Assembly: GCA_016793325.1 (NCBI GenBank)
Contig: JAEUKI010000024.1
Span: 62,001 to 126,000, forward strand
Reading direction: 5' to 3'
DNA from: Myxococcales bacterium
GTDB lineage: Bacteria; Myxococcota_A; Polyangia; Polyangiales; Ga0077539
Length of the DNA: 64,000 bases
Shown: positions 7,036 to 15,502 of the stretch, piece by piece
How the letters are laid out: the number at the start of each line of letters is the position of its first letter
How positions within the stretch are numbered: position 1 is the stretch's first letter
The notes under the pieces: model-generated
What the model was told of the DNA's origin: nothing
Database searches by the model: none
Seen by the model: the letters and a program-made list of their open reading frames with translations, nothing else
Translations under genes and position numbers: made by a program

Positions 7036-8904
7036 TCAGCCCTTCTTCGCGATGTTCGCTTCGGAGAGCTGCTTGTCGCTCACGTCACCAGGGGCGCCCA
7101 TCATGAGGTCCAAGCCCTGCGCGGTCTTCGGGTAGGCGATCACGTCGCGCAGCGACTCGGTGCCCGTGAGCAACATCACGAGTCGGTCCAAGCCGATCGC
7201 GAGGCCGCCGTGCGGAGGCGCGCCGAGCTTCAACGCCTCGAGCAAGAACCCGAACTTCTGCTTCGCTTCGGACTCGTCGATCCCGAGGACCTTGAAGACC
7301 TTCTGCTGCACCTCGGGGTCGTGGAGGCGGATCGATCCGCCGCCGATTTCGAAGCCGTTGAGCACGCAGTCGTAGCGATAACAGAGGACCTTTCCCGGGT
7401 CGTTGTCGAGGTACTGCAGCGAGTCGTCTTGCGGGCGCGTGAACGCGTGGTGCGCAGGCGCCCACGTTTTCGAGTCTTCGTCCCACTCGAACAGCGGCGG
7501 GTCGATCACCCACAAGAAGTTGTAGTTGTCGCCCACGGTGCCGTGCTCGGGGATGAAGCCGAGCTTCTTGCCGAGCGCGAGGCGCAGGTTCGCCATCACC
7601 GTCTGAACGAGCGCTTCTTTGCCGAGCTGAAACACGATGAGGTCGCCGGGCTTCGCGCCGCACGCCTCGTTGACGGCCTTGACGAACTCGGGCGTCGCGG
7701 TCTTCCACGCGGTCTGCGCCCACGTCCCGTCTTCGGCCACCTTCGCGCGCGCGAGCCCGGGCGAGCGCATCTGCTTCACGAAGGACTCGAGCTCGTCGAG
7801 GTCCTTGCGAGACAGCGGCTTCTTCGCAGGGCCACCATCGGCAGGAACGACCATGCACTTCACGATGTTCTGCGGAAGGTCCCGACGGTCCTCGCCCTTC
7901 GCGTAGCGCTCGGCGATCTCCGCGAGCAGGCCAACACCGCCGCCCTTGTGTTCGATCACGAGGTCGGTGAGGTCGCTGTGCTCCATGCCGAAGCGCATGT
8001 CGGGCTTGTCGTTGCCGAAGCGACGCATGCTCTCGGCGAACGTCATCCGGGGAAACTTCCCGCCCGGATACCTCGCGGACAGGTCGATCCCCAAGAGCTC
8101 CTTCCACACTTTGCCGAGCAGCCGCTCGACAACGCCGAAGACGTCCTCTTGCGTGACGAAGGACATCTCGACGTCGATCTGCGTGAACTCGGGCTGACGG
8201 TCGAGCCGCGGGTCCTCGTCGCGCCAGCAGCGCGCGATCTGAAAATACCGGTCGAACCCCGCGACCATGAAGAGCTGCTTGAATAGCTGTGGGCTCTCGG
8301 CCAGCGCGTAGAACTTGCCCGCGTGCAGCCGCGACGGAACGAGGTAGTTGCGCGCGCCGCCCGGCGTGTACTTCACGAGCGACGGCGTCTCCATCTCGAC
8401 GAAGCCCTCGTCGTAGAAGTGATTGCGCGTGACCTGGTTGATCTTCGAGCGCGCCCTCAGCGTGCGCTGCAGCTTGGGTCGTCGCAGGTCGAGGTAGCGG
8501 TACTGCAAGAGCAGGTCGTCGCGCGTCCCGTTGTCGTCGGTGATCTCGAAGGGCGGCGTCTCGCTCTTGTTGAACACGGTGGCGTCCTTGGCCACGAGCT
8601 CGATCGCGCCCGTCGGGATCTTGGGGTTGCGCATCGTCCCGCGGTCGCGCACGACGCCCTTGACGCCGATGACCCATTCGCGGCGAAAATTCTCGGCGAT
8701 CTTGTAGACGGCCTCGGAGTCTTCGAGATCGAAGACGACCTGCGTGATCCCATCGCGATCACGGAGGTCCACGAAGACGATCCCGCCCTTGTTGTGCGCG
8801 CGCTGAACCCACCCGTACAGCACGACTTCTTTGCCGATGTCACCCTCGCGCAGCGCTCCGCACGAGTGTGTCCTCTTGATTTCGCTCAGCCAATTGGTGG
8901 CCAC
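7036..8904 (-). CDS. aspS: Aspartate--tRNA ligase
   Basis: This class II aminoacyl-tRNA synthetase charges tRNA-Asp (or tRNA-Asp/Asn if the genome lacks AsnRS). It has the N-terminal OB fold (KEVVLYGWVQRAHNKGG, FVDLRDRDG), the motif 2 region YFQIARCWRDEDPRLDRQPE, the bacterial GAD insertion and the C-terminal class II motif 3 GLAIGLDRLVML. The frame is open upstream to an ATG at 8985, but GTG at 8904 is preferred. It gives the conserved start ATNWLSEIKRTHSCG and has a strong GGAGGA seven bases upstream. The resulting 622 residues are slightly longer than the usual ~590. It lies downstream of the two paralogous lipoprotein genes on the same strand. Confidence 0.97.
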   Translation of the reverse strand: MATNWLSEIKRTHSCGALREGDIGKEVVLYGWVQRAHNKGGIVFVDLRDRDGITQVVFDLEDSEAVYKIAENFRREWVIGVKGVVRDRGTMRNPKIPTGAIELVAKDATVFNKSETPPFEITDDNGTRDDLLLQYRYLDLRRPKLQRTLRARSKINQVTRNHFYDEGFVEMETPSLVKYTPGGARNYLVPSRLHAGKFYALAESPQLFKQLFMVAGFDRYFQIARCWRDEDPRLDRQPEFTQIDVEMSFVTQEDVFGVVERLLGKVWKELLGIDLSARYPGGKFPRMTFAESMRRFGNDKPDMRFGMEHSDLTDLVIEHKGGGVGLLAEIAERYAKGEDRRDLPQNIVKCMVVPADGGPAKKPLSRKDLDELESFVKQMRSPGLARAKVAEDGTWAQTAWKTATPEFVKAVNEACGAKPGDLIVFQLGKEALVQTVMANLRLALGKKLGFIPEHGTVGDNYNFLWVIDPPLFEWDEDSKTWAPAHHAFTRPQDDSLQYLDNDPGKVLCYRYDCVLNGFEIGGGSIRLHDPEVQQKVFKVLGIDESEAKQKFGFLLEALKLGAPPHGGLAIGLDRLVMLLTGTESLRDVIAYPKTAQGLDLMMGAPGDVSDKQLSEANIAKKG

Positions 8905-9057
8905 GGAACAATCCTCCGACGTACTCGCTCGCGCGCCGAACCGTTCGGCCCCGAGCGAGGGCGCGTACAGTAACCCGCAATTCAACGCTGTACAGCGCAG
9001 TTGCGCGTCGCCGCCCCCTCTGTCCCCCCGCGCAGTCGCGCCTCGCGGCGCGGTCGC

Positions 9058-9546
9058 TCACATCTGGCGCGAGAACGACTGCATGCTCGACATGCCCATG
9101 CTCGTCGTCGTGATCGTGAGCGTGTTGTTGTTGTTGGTCAGCGTGTACATCGCCGAGCTCAGCCCCTCGGTCATGTTCATGCCCGCGGTCGAACAGCCGA
9201 AGTCCTGCGACATCCCGCCGACCATGCACGAGATCATGCCCGAGCACATCGGCGTGCCCGTGATCGAGAGCGTCGTCGCGGTCGACGTCCAGGTGAGCCC
9301 CGTGTACGTAAGGCCAGGGCCCGTACAGGTGACGGTCATTCCGCCCGCCATTCCGCCGGTAAAGATGGCGCTCAGCGACGCCGTGCCGTTCGCGTTGAGC
9401 GTGAGCGTCGAGTTGCCGTCGATGCCGCTCGCCGAGAGCGACGCGCGCCACGTCCCGACGAGCGGGTTGGCCGCGGGGCCGCCACAGCCGATGGCGCCGA
9501 AGAGAACGGTGGCCGCGAGAGCAGACTTGAAAAGCTGGGTCTTCAT
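9058..9546 (-). CDS. Small lipoprotein, paralogue of the gene at 9762-10250
   Basis: The 162-residue product begins MKTQLFKSALAATVLFGAIG with a lipobox GAIGC and continues with GGPAANPLVGTWRASL. The body is Thr/Gly/Met-rich and predicted beta, with NPLVGTW near the N terminus and a run of four Asn (TNNNNTLTITT) before the C terminus. The upstream gene encodes another 162-residue lipoprotein with the same landmarks at the same spacing, so the two arose by tandem duplication and then diverged. The LVGTW start is reminiscent of lipocalin-like proteins, but the assignment is not secure. AGGAAA lies about 12 bases before the ATG. Envelope function is unknown. Confidence 0.8.
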   Translation of the reverse strand: MKTQLFKSALAATVLFGAIGCGGPAANPLVGTWRASLSASGIDGNSTLTLNANGTASLSAIFTGGMAGGMTVTCTGPGLTYTGLTWTSTATTLSITGTPMCSGMISCMVGGMSQDFGCSTAGMNMTEGLSSAMYTLTNNNNTLTITTTSMGMSSMQSFSRQM

Positions 9547-9679
9547 GGTGGTCTTGATTTCCTGTGTGTGAAAGCTAGCGCGCAGTCGCGCGCAGTGTTC
9601 GAAGCGATCGCCCTCTGCGGTCGCCTCGACGCCAGCCGCTCGACGAGCGACCAACGCAGTTGCAGCGGCTGTATACCCC

Positions 9680-9721
9680 CAAATCCTCCGGCGTTGCACG
9701 CGCGCAACGCTGTGGGATTTG
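9680..9721. repeat. Nested intergenic hairpin
   Basis: This lies in the 215-base gap between the paralogous lipoprotein genes. CAAATCC (9680-9686) pairs with GGATTTG (9715-9721), and inside it GCGTTGC (9691-9697) pairs with GCAACGC (9704-9710) around a six-base loop. The two stems are separated by symmetrical four-base internal loops. No T-run follows on either strand, so it is either a weak terminator for the gene at 9762-10250 or a processing or regulatory hairpin for the next gene. Confidence 0.5.
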
Positions 9722-9761
9722 CCCCCGAAATGGTTTGAAAGCCCTCCCCCCCGACCGCGCC

Positions 9762-10250
9762 CTACATCCTCCGAGTAAACGTAAGGGTGGTCGCCATGCC
9801 CATGCCCGACGGCGTGGTCGTGACCGTCAGGGTGTTGTTGTTGTTGCTGAGCGCGTAGGTCGACGCGTCCAGCGTGCTCGCGCCCATCCCGCCCATGCTC
9901 AGCCGCGAGCAGTCGAGCGTCTGCATGTTTCCCCCGGCCGTGCACGTGATCGAGCCCGCACAGGTCGGCGTCCCAGTGACCGACAGGGTTGTCGCCGTCG
10001 ACGTCCAGCGGAATCCCGACTGCGTGATCCCAGCCCCGGTGCAGGTGAGCGTCGTGCCGCTCGACATGCCGCCGGTGAAGTTGAGGTTCACCGACGCCGT
10101 GCCGTCCCCGGCGAGCGTCAACGCCACCGTACCATTGAGGCCGCCCTCGGTTTGATTGGCAGTCCATGTCCCGACGAGCGGGTTGCCCGCGCATCCGCAG
10201 AGCGCCATCGCTCCGCCGAACACCATCACGAGCTTGCTTACGTTCTTCAC
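9762..10250 (-). CDS. Small lipoprotein, paralogue of the gene at 9058-9546
   Basis: The start is GTG at 10250 (VKNVSKLVMVFGGAMALCGC), supported by GGGAGAGA about five bases upstream and by a hydrophobic signal ending in the lipobox LCGC. The mature part starts AGNPLVGTWTANQ and shares FTGGM, TCTGAGI, TSTATTLSVTGTPTC and SNNNNTLTVTT with its downstream neighbour at nearly identical positions. Both proteins are 162 residues. The body is predicted all-beta. It follows the EtfD-like gene by 44 bases on the same strand and could be read from the same transcript, but a functional link is not evident. Function unknown. Confidence 0.8.
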   Translation of the reverse strand: MKNVSKLVMVFGGAMALCGCAGNPLVGTWTANQTEGGLNGTVALTLAGDGTASVNLNFTGGMSSGTTLTCTGAGITQSGFRWTSTATTLSVTGTPTCAGSITCTAGGNMQTLDCSRLSMGGMGASTLDASTYALSNNNNTLTVTTTPSGMGMATTLTFTRRM

Positions 10251-10294
10251 GGTCTCTCTCCCTGGTCGGTTGTCGGCGGCGCTCGCGGTCATCG

Positions 10295-12697
10295 TCACTC
10301 CGCGGCGTCCGCCGTGGGCGCCGCAGATTCGTCGAGCGCGAGCGACTTCTCGAGCATGACGGCGACGTCCATCTGCTCGACGGTACGGCCTTCTTTCTCG
10401 AGATCTTCCTCGAAAGCCTTGATTCCGTCCGAGAGCATCGTCTGGCAGAACGGGCAGCCCGTCGCGATCTTCGTCGCGCCCGTGTCGAGCAGCTGCAGCG
10501 TCCGTCGCTTGTTGACGCGGTCGTTGTTCTGCTCTTCCATCCACATTTGCGCGCCGCCGGCGCCGCAGCAGAGGCCCTTCTCTTTGTTCCACGAGGCCTC
10601 GACGAGCGTGACGCCGGGGATGCGCGACAAGATCTCGCGCGGGCTGTCGTACACGCCGTTGTAGCGGCCGAGATAACACGAGTCGTGATAGGCGACCTTC
10701 GCCTTCACCGCGCGCTTCGGAGCGATCTTGCCCTCGGCGAGAAGCCCCATGATGAAGTCCGTGTGGTGCACGACTTCGTATTTGCCGCCGAGGTCCGGGT
10801 ACTCGTTGAGCAGCGTGTTGAAGCAGTGCGGGCAGGTCGTCACGATCTTCTTCGGGCTGTACCCGTTGAGCGTCGCGACGTTCTGCTCGGCGAGCATCAT
10901 GTACAAAAACTCGTTGCCGGCGCGGCGCGCGGGGTCGCCGGTGCAGGTCTCTTCGTCGCCGAGGATCGCGAACTTCACGCCCGCCGCCTTCATGATCTTC
11001 GCCGTGGCGCGCGAGATCTTCTTGGCGCCGTCGTCGTAGCTGCCCGCGCAGCCGACCCAGAAGAGCACGTCCGACTCGGGGGCCTCGCGCATCAAGGGAA
11101 TCTCCAGGCCATCGGCCCAGGTCCCGCGGTCCATCTTCGTGATGTTCCATGGGTTGCCGTTGGTCTCGAGCGCGCTGAACGTCTTCTGCAGCTCGTGCGG
11201 AAACTCGCCCTTCACCAGCACCAGGTTGCGGCGCATATCGACGATCTTGTCGACGTACGTGATGAGCACCGGGCACTGCTCTTCGCACGCGCGGCACGTC
11301 GTGCATCCCCAGAGAATATCCGGGTCGATCACGTTCGGAACGAGGTCCACGTGCTTGATGTCCGCGACCTTCTTCGCGGGCTTCTCTTCGCCCTCGCCGT
11401 CGCCCGCCGGCTTCGGCGGAAACTCAGCGATCCCCGCGCGCGGCCCGCCCTCGCGAGCCATCACCTCGTCTTGTCTCGAATACGTGTGATTGCGCAGCTC
11501 GAGCAGAAAGTGCTTCGGCGAGAGGAGCTTGCCCGTCCGGTGCGCCGGACAGTTGTCCGAGCAGCGCCCGCACTCGGTGCACGTGTAGAAATCCAGCACG
11601 CTCTTCCACGAAAAGTGCTCGAGCTGCGCGACGCCCACCGGCGCGTCCGTCGGGTTCGCGAGCTCCGCCGCGGCTCCGACCTTCTCCATCAGCTCGTCGC
11701 TGTTCTTCGCCATGGGCTTGAGGCGACCGGGCGCGTCCATGCTGCGAAACAGCACGTTGAAGAGCGCCGTGATGACGTGAAAGTGCTTTCCGTACGGCAG
11801 GTAGTTGAGAAACCCGAACACCAGCGCGACGTGCGTCCACCAGCCGAACGTCCCGACCGCCGTCAGCGCGCCCTCGGACGTAAGCCCCACGCCCAAGAAG
11901 ATCTTCGCGACGATCCACCCGAGCGGAGACGCCTCGTGCACCGCCGCCGTGATCGTGCGCGCCGCGAGGTCTCCCTCGCTCGCCGGCATCGCGAGCGCGG
12001 CCTTCGCCACGAGCGATCCGTCGTACATCATGTCGGTGATCATCATGGTGGCGATCACCGAGAGGACGACCGTCGCGTGCCAGCCGTACGCGAGGCGCTT
12101 CTGCTTGTCGACGAGGCGCGCCTTGATGAAATACAGCACGCCGAGCAACACGAGCGAGACGACCGCGTCCTTCATGAGCGCGTAGCCCGCGCCGAGAACG
12201 CGCCAGGGCATCGGCCCGTTGGGATCCAAGATCCACAAGTTGAAGTGCGGGTCGAACGCGCGCCCCACGAGGATGATCGTGCGGAGCAGCAGCACCGCGA
12301 AGCCCGTGAAGATCCCGTAGTGCGCGAGCCCCGCCGCGGCGTACTTGGGCATCTTCATCTGCGACCGAAGCGCCCAGAGCAAGAGGTGTCCGCCTCCGCC
12401 CGCGGCCAACAGGACCGTCGCCGCGCGCAGCACCGGCGTCACCACGGGGTCCGTCGGCGCGACGAACGACGCGAGCGCGAGCACGAGCGCCGTCGCGGGA
12501 AGCGCGAAGATCCCCGCGACGAGAATCACGCCCGCGAAGTCTGGCTCGCGCCCGTCCGGCGGCGCGGCCATCCGGTCGAAGATGCGGTCGAAGCGGTTCT
12601 CGGGCGCGCCGGCCATGAGCAGCGTCATCCGCTTTCGCGCAGTGAAGGCGAAGCCGGCGAGCGCCGCGAGCACCAGCAGTGTCATCGCGATGGGCAT
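10295..12697 (-). CDS. Membrane (Fe-S) oxidoreductase, EtfD/HdrD-like
   Basis: The 800-residue protein has an N-terminal membrane part of about six helices (1-310, NarI-like), two [4Fe-4S] motifs (CTECGRCSDNCP at 373-384; CTTCRACEEQCP at 465-476) and two CCG cysteine-rich domains (CAGSYDD near 550, CPHC 622; HDSCYLGRYN near 683, CCGAGG 710, CPFC 748). This layout is that of EtfD, the membrane protein that takes electrons from electron transfer flavoprotein and passes them to menaquinone during fatty acid oxidation. It also resembles other HdrD-like oxidoreductases, so the donor is inferred. The FadE operon 4 kb away supports a role in beta-oxidation. GAGGA lies nine bases before the ATG. Confidence 0.88.
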   Translation of the reverse strand: MPIAMTLLVLAALAGFAFTARKRMTLLMAGAPENRFDRIFDRMAAPPDGREPDFAGVILVAGIFALPATALVLALASFVAPTDPVVTPVLRAATVLLAAGGGGHLLLWALRSQMKMPKYAAAGLAHYGIFTGFAVLLLRTIILVGRAFDPHFNLWILDPNGPMPWRVLGAGYALMKDAVVSLVLLGVLYFIKARLVDKQKRLAYGWHATVVLSVIATMMITDMMYDGSLVAKAALAMPASEGDLAARTITAAVHEASPLGWIVAKIFLGVGLTSEGALTAVGTFGWWTHVALVFGFLNYLPYGKHFHVITALFNVLFRSMDAPGRLKPMAKNSDELMEKVGAAAELANPTDAPVGVAQLEHFSWKSVLDFYTCTECGRCSDNCPAHRTGKLLSPKHFLLELRNHTYSRQDEVMAREGGPRAGIAEFPPKPAGDGEGEEKPAKKVADIKHVDLVPNVIDPDILWGCTTCRACEEQCPVLITYVDKIVDMRRNLVLVKGEFPHELQKTFSALETNGNPWNITKMDRGTWADGLEIPLMREAPESDVLFWVGCAGSYDDGAKKISRATAKIMKAAGVKFAILGDEETCTGDPARRAGNEFLYMMLAEQNVATLNGYSPKKIVTTCPHCFNTLLNEYPDLGGKYEVVHHTDFIMGLLAEGKIAPKRAVKAKVAYHDSCYLGRYNGVYDSPREILSRIPGVTLVEASWNKEKGLCCGAGGAQMWMEEQNNDRVNKRRTLQLLDTGATKIATGCPFCQTMLSDGIKAFEEDLEKEGRTVEQMDVAVMLEKSLALDESAAPTADAAE

Positions 12698-12765
12698 CGA
12701 ATGAATCCTCGTTCAGTGAGCGGGCGACGTCGCGCAATGCTCGGTCTGCCCGTACTTTCACCGGC

Positions 12766-12795
12766 GATATAGGGGGTTTCGACGCACCCCGTCAA
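12766..12795 (-). promoter_or_regulatory. Sigma70-type promoter of the EtfD-like gene
   Basis: On the minus strand TTGACG (12790-12795) is followed after 18 bases by TATATC (12766-12771); reading CTATAT gives a 17-base spacer. The start codon at 12697 is about 70 bases downstream, leaving an untranslated leader of about 60 bases. The rest of the 12698-12890 gap shows no other clear element. Confidence 0.55.
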
Positions 12796-12890
12796 TCACG
12801 ACGACCGCGTCCTTTCGCGAACGCTGACATTGACCGCAATGGACGAAACAACGGAGCGAACCCATCGTCCCGCCCAACCGAGTCCACGCG

Positions 12891-13454
12891 ATGCCCGACT
12901 TCGACCCACGCACGCCCGCGTCCGAGACGATCTGGACCGTTCCCGAGGTGTTCTTCGCCGACGAGTGCGCGGCCATGATCCGCGAGTTCGAAGCGATCGG
13001 CTTCGAAGAGGCGATGGTGACCACCCCGCGCGGAATGGTGATGAACAAGGCCATCCGCAACAACGACAGGATCATCCTCGACGACCCCGCGCGCGCCGAA
13101 TCGCTGTGGAGCCGCGTTCGACCGCACGCCCCCGCGCGCATCCGAGAGTGGACCGCGTGCGGGCTCAACGAGCGCTTTCGAATCTATCGCTACGCGCCGG
13201 GGCAGCGATTCAAGCTGCATTTCGACGGCTATTTCGTGCGCACCCCCGAGGTCGAAGAGAGCGCGCTCACCTTCATGGTGTACCTCAACGATGATTTCGT
13301 GGGCGGCGAGACAACGTTCGTGGACTACGAACGAACCGTTCGGCCCAGCACCGGGACAGGTCTGTTCTTCTACCACCCGGTCCTTCACGAGGGCCGCGAA
13401 GTCACGCGCGGAGTGAAGTACGTCCTGCGCACGGACGTGATGTACCGTCGTTGA
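12891..13454 (+). CDS. 2-oxoglutarate/Fe(II)-dependent oxygenase, prolyl 4-hydroxylase type
   Basis: The 187-residue protein carries the P4Hc double-stranded beta-helix iron triad: H110 and D112 in KLHFDGY, and H166 in VLHEGREV, followed by the 2-oxoglutarate-binding basic residue (K176 or R180 in GVKYVLRTDVMY). It should hydroxylate a protein or small-molecule substrate with release of succinate and CO2; no substrate is suggested by the sequence. There is no signal peptide, so it is cytoplasmic. Its length is that of a stand-alone catalytic domain. The next gene starts one base after its stop. Confidence 0.9.
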   Translation: MPDFDPRTPASETIWTVPEVFFADECAAMIREFEAIGFEEAMVTTPRGMVMNKAIRNNDRIILDDPARAESLWSRVRPHAPARIREWTACGLNERFRIYRYAPGQRFKLHFDGYFVRTPEVEESALTFMVYLNDDFVGGETTFVDYERTVRPSTGTGLFFYHPVLHEGREVTRGVKYVLRTDVMYRR

Positions 13455-13455
13455 T

Positions 13456-14082
13456 ATGTTGGATCACAAGTCGCTCTCTCGGTCCCGCCGATCGCTGTCG
13501 TCTCTCGCGCTCCTCGCGGCGCTCTCCGCGCAGTGCGGCGGCGTCTCGAACGCCGAAGCCGCCCGCAAGGCGTACGTGGGGCTCGATCGCGCCGTGGACC
13601 GCGCGCTCTCGCTCGCGTTCGACGGCTTCAACGCCGCGACGAGCGCGAACATCCCAGCGCAGACGGGCAACGGCGACGTGATGGGCACCATGCTCGTCGA
13701 GGGACAAGTGTCGCAGGGCTCGTCGAGCAACCGCGAGATGCGCCTGCGCGTCACGCTCACGAACTATCGCGACACCGTTCGAGACAACGGCGACGGGGGC
13801 ACCGGGGCCGAGCTGCGGCTCATCTACGACATGCCGCAAGGAGGGACGCCGCTCACGTTCGACCTGTCCCTCCGCCCGCCCACGTTCACGGGCACGATGA
13901 CGGGCACCCTGCGAATGACCGGCGAAATCGAAGGGACGGTCACGCTCAACCTGATGATGTCCGGGCAGCTCGAGTCGATGTCCGGAATGGGCTCGCGGCT
14001 CATGCGCGTCGCAGGGAGCACACGCATTCAAGGCACCGTGACGAGCGGCTCGACGACCTTCAACGTGGACGTTATGCGCTGA
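13456..14082 (+). CDS. Probable lipoprotein of unknown function
   Basis: The ATG is one base past the stop of the oxygenase gene. The 208-residue product has a basic N terminus and a hydrophobic signal (SSLALLAALSAQC) with a possible lipobox SAQC at about residue 28. The rest is Thr/Gly/Met-rich with repeated MTGTL/MTGEIEGTVTL elements, predicted as beta strands, similar in style to the lipoproteins at 9-10 kb but not clearly related. The family was not recognised. Its 3' end overlaps the convergent gene at 14072 by 11 bases. Tight spacing suggests co-transcription with the oxygenase. Confidence 0.7.
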   Translation: MLDHKSLSRSRRSLSSLALLAALSAQCGGVSNAEAARKAYVGLDRAVDRALSLAFDGFNAATSANIPAQTGNGDVMGTMLVEGQVSQGSSSNREMRLRVTLTNYRDTVRDNGDGGTGAELRLIYDMPQGGTPLTFDLSLRPPTFTGTMTGTLRMTGEIEGTVTLNLMMSGQLESMSGMGSRLMRVAGSTRIQGTVTSGSTTFNVDVMR

Positions 14083-14425
14083 GGTCCGAGCGCTCTTCGT
14101 ACTTGTAGCCCTGCGGAACGCCGCCGCGCTCGATCGTAGCGATGGCTTCTTCGTCCGCGATCGCCTCTTCGAGCCACTTCTTCTCGAGCGCCTTTCGGTG
14201 AACGACCGCCCAAAGCTGCGGGTACGCGATCGACAGCGTGAAGAGCAGCAGCTCGATGGCGACCAGCGTCTCGTCGCTGTTCAGTTGTTTCGACACGATC
14301 GCCCAAACGGCGCAGGTGACCACGATGAGAATGCCGATGTGCGAGACCGGGCACTCGCCGACCGCGCGCGCGTGGGAGCGTTCGAAGGAGAGCGTCTTTG
14401 CGGGATCGTGAAGCTCGCGATACAT
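14072..14425 (-). CDS. Small membrane protein of unknown function
   Basis: This 117-residue protein has two predicted membrane helices (about residues 30-48 and 55-73) followed by a charged C-terminal tail (HRKALEKKWLEEAIADEEAI). No signal peptide or known motif was seen. It starts three bases after the stop of the 310-residue gene on the same strand, so the two are almost certainly co-transcribed. The arrangement of a large Ala-rich soluble protein followed by a small membrane protein could be a secreted-effector/immunity pair, but this is only a guess. The gene ends inside the 3' end of the convergent lipoprotein gene. Confidence 0.65.
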   Translation of the reverse strand: MYRELHDPAKTLSFERSHARAVGECPVSHIGILIVVTCAVWAIVSKQLNSDETLVAIELLLFTLSIAYPQLWAVVHRKALEKKWLEEAIADEEAIATIERGGVPQGYKYEERSDLSA

Positions 14426-14428
14426 GGC

Positions 14429-15361
14429 TCACCGAATGTCCGCGGCGGTGTGCGGAGGGACGAAGCGGTTCAGCGCGAGGTGCGCGACGCCGCCTGGATT
14501 TCGAGCGGCCTCTCGCAAGCCGCGATTGACGCCCGCCGCGTAGTCGCCGTCTGTTCGATAGAGCTCCCAGTTGACTTCCGAGCGACCGACGGTCGCGAAT
14601 TTCGCATCGACCTCACCGAAGTCGCGCGCGACGTTGGCGATGCGCTGCGTGTTCGCCCGTCGCCGATCGTACTCCGACGCGTTCTGCTGAAAGTCTCGTC
14701 GCGCGTCGCCGTCTTCGAAGATTCGCCCAGCATTTCTCACGAGCGACGCAGCGCCTGCGACCGCTGCGCCGCCTGGCAGCTCTGTGGCGGCTTCGGCGAG
14801 GATGTGCGTTGCTGCGGTTCCGGCCGTCGCGATGATCGACTCGGCGTCGGGGTGCGCGACGTTGTGCACGATGTGCGGAAGTTCGCCCACCGTCGTCCCG
14901 ATCGGGGCAGCCGCGGCGTGGACGCCGTGATTCGACGACGCGTGCATACGAGCACCGATCGCGAGTCCCGCCACTGTTGTGACAGTCTCTGCACCGCCCT
15001 CTCGGAACGCTCGATCGTGCTGTCGATTGACGAACTCCTGAAAGTTGCTCGTGCGAGGCGGCGGGATCGTCCTCGGTTGCGGCGAGGGTTCGCGCTGCGC
15101 GCGGGCCAGCAGCGCGTTTGCTTGCCCGCGGATCTCTGCCTGCCTCGCTGCGATCGCCGCTTGGCTCGGCGGCTGCGACGCCGCGGCTTGGAGCGCCATG
15201 AACTGGTCCCATTCGCCTCGCGGCGTCGCTTGCGTCTGTGCTGCGCTGGCCGGACTCGCGCCCTGCGTCGCGTTGGCTCGCGCGGTTGCCCCGGTGTGGG
15301 TCGTCGGCTCGTGATGCACTTGAGGGGCGTGTGGCCTGTTTCCCGAAACTCGTCCTGACAT
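14429..15361 (-). CDS. Ala/Gln-rich protein of unknown function
   Basis: The frame is open much further upstream, but ATG at 15361 is chosen because GAGG lies seven bases before it. The 310-residue product has a low-complexity N terminus (about 1-105) rich in Ala, Gln, Pro and Thr. Next come a charged stretch, FQEFVNRQHDRAF, and then Gly/Ala-rich, mildly hydrophobic segments (TVTTVAGLAIGARM; SIIATAGTAATHILAEAATE; GGAAVAGAASLV) that could insert into or pack against membranes. The C-terminal part is soluble and charged. No family was recognised. It is divergent from the MDR oxidoreductase at 15503 and is followed at once by the small membrane protein gene. Confidence 0.6.
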   Translation of the reverse strand: MSGRVSGNRPHAPQVHHEPTTHTGATARANATQGASPASAAQTQATPRGEWDQFMALQAAASQPPSQAAIAARQAEIRGQANALLARAQREPSPQPRTIPPPRTSNFQEFVNRQHDRAFREGGAETVTTVAGLAIGARMHASSNHGVHAAAAPIGTTVGELPHIVHNVAHPDAESIIATAGTAATHILAEAATELPGGAAVAGAASLVRNAGRIFEDGDARRDFQQNASEYDRRRANTQRIANVARDFGEVDAKFATVGRSEVNWELYRTDGDYAAGVNRGLREAARNPGGVAHLALNRFVPPHTAADIR

Positions 15362-15502
15362 GATGTCGCCTCGCTTGTTGGTGGTTGGCGACGCGTCCGC
15401 AGCGCACCCGCGGCTCACCGTCGCGGGTGCCTGTATCGGGGGGCGATCGACGCGGTTGCGGGGGTCTTCACTTTTTTTCTCCGCTGTAGACTCTCCCCCC
15501 TC

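Noticed and set aside
8986..8997. Palindrome CGCTGTACAGCG upstream of aspS
   Set aside because: It is short, lies about 80 bases before the start codon, and no second copy or family of sites was found nearby.
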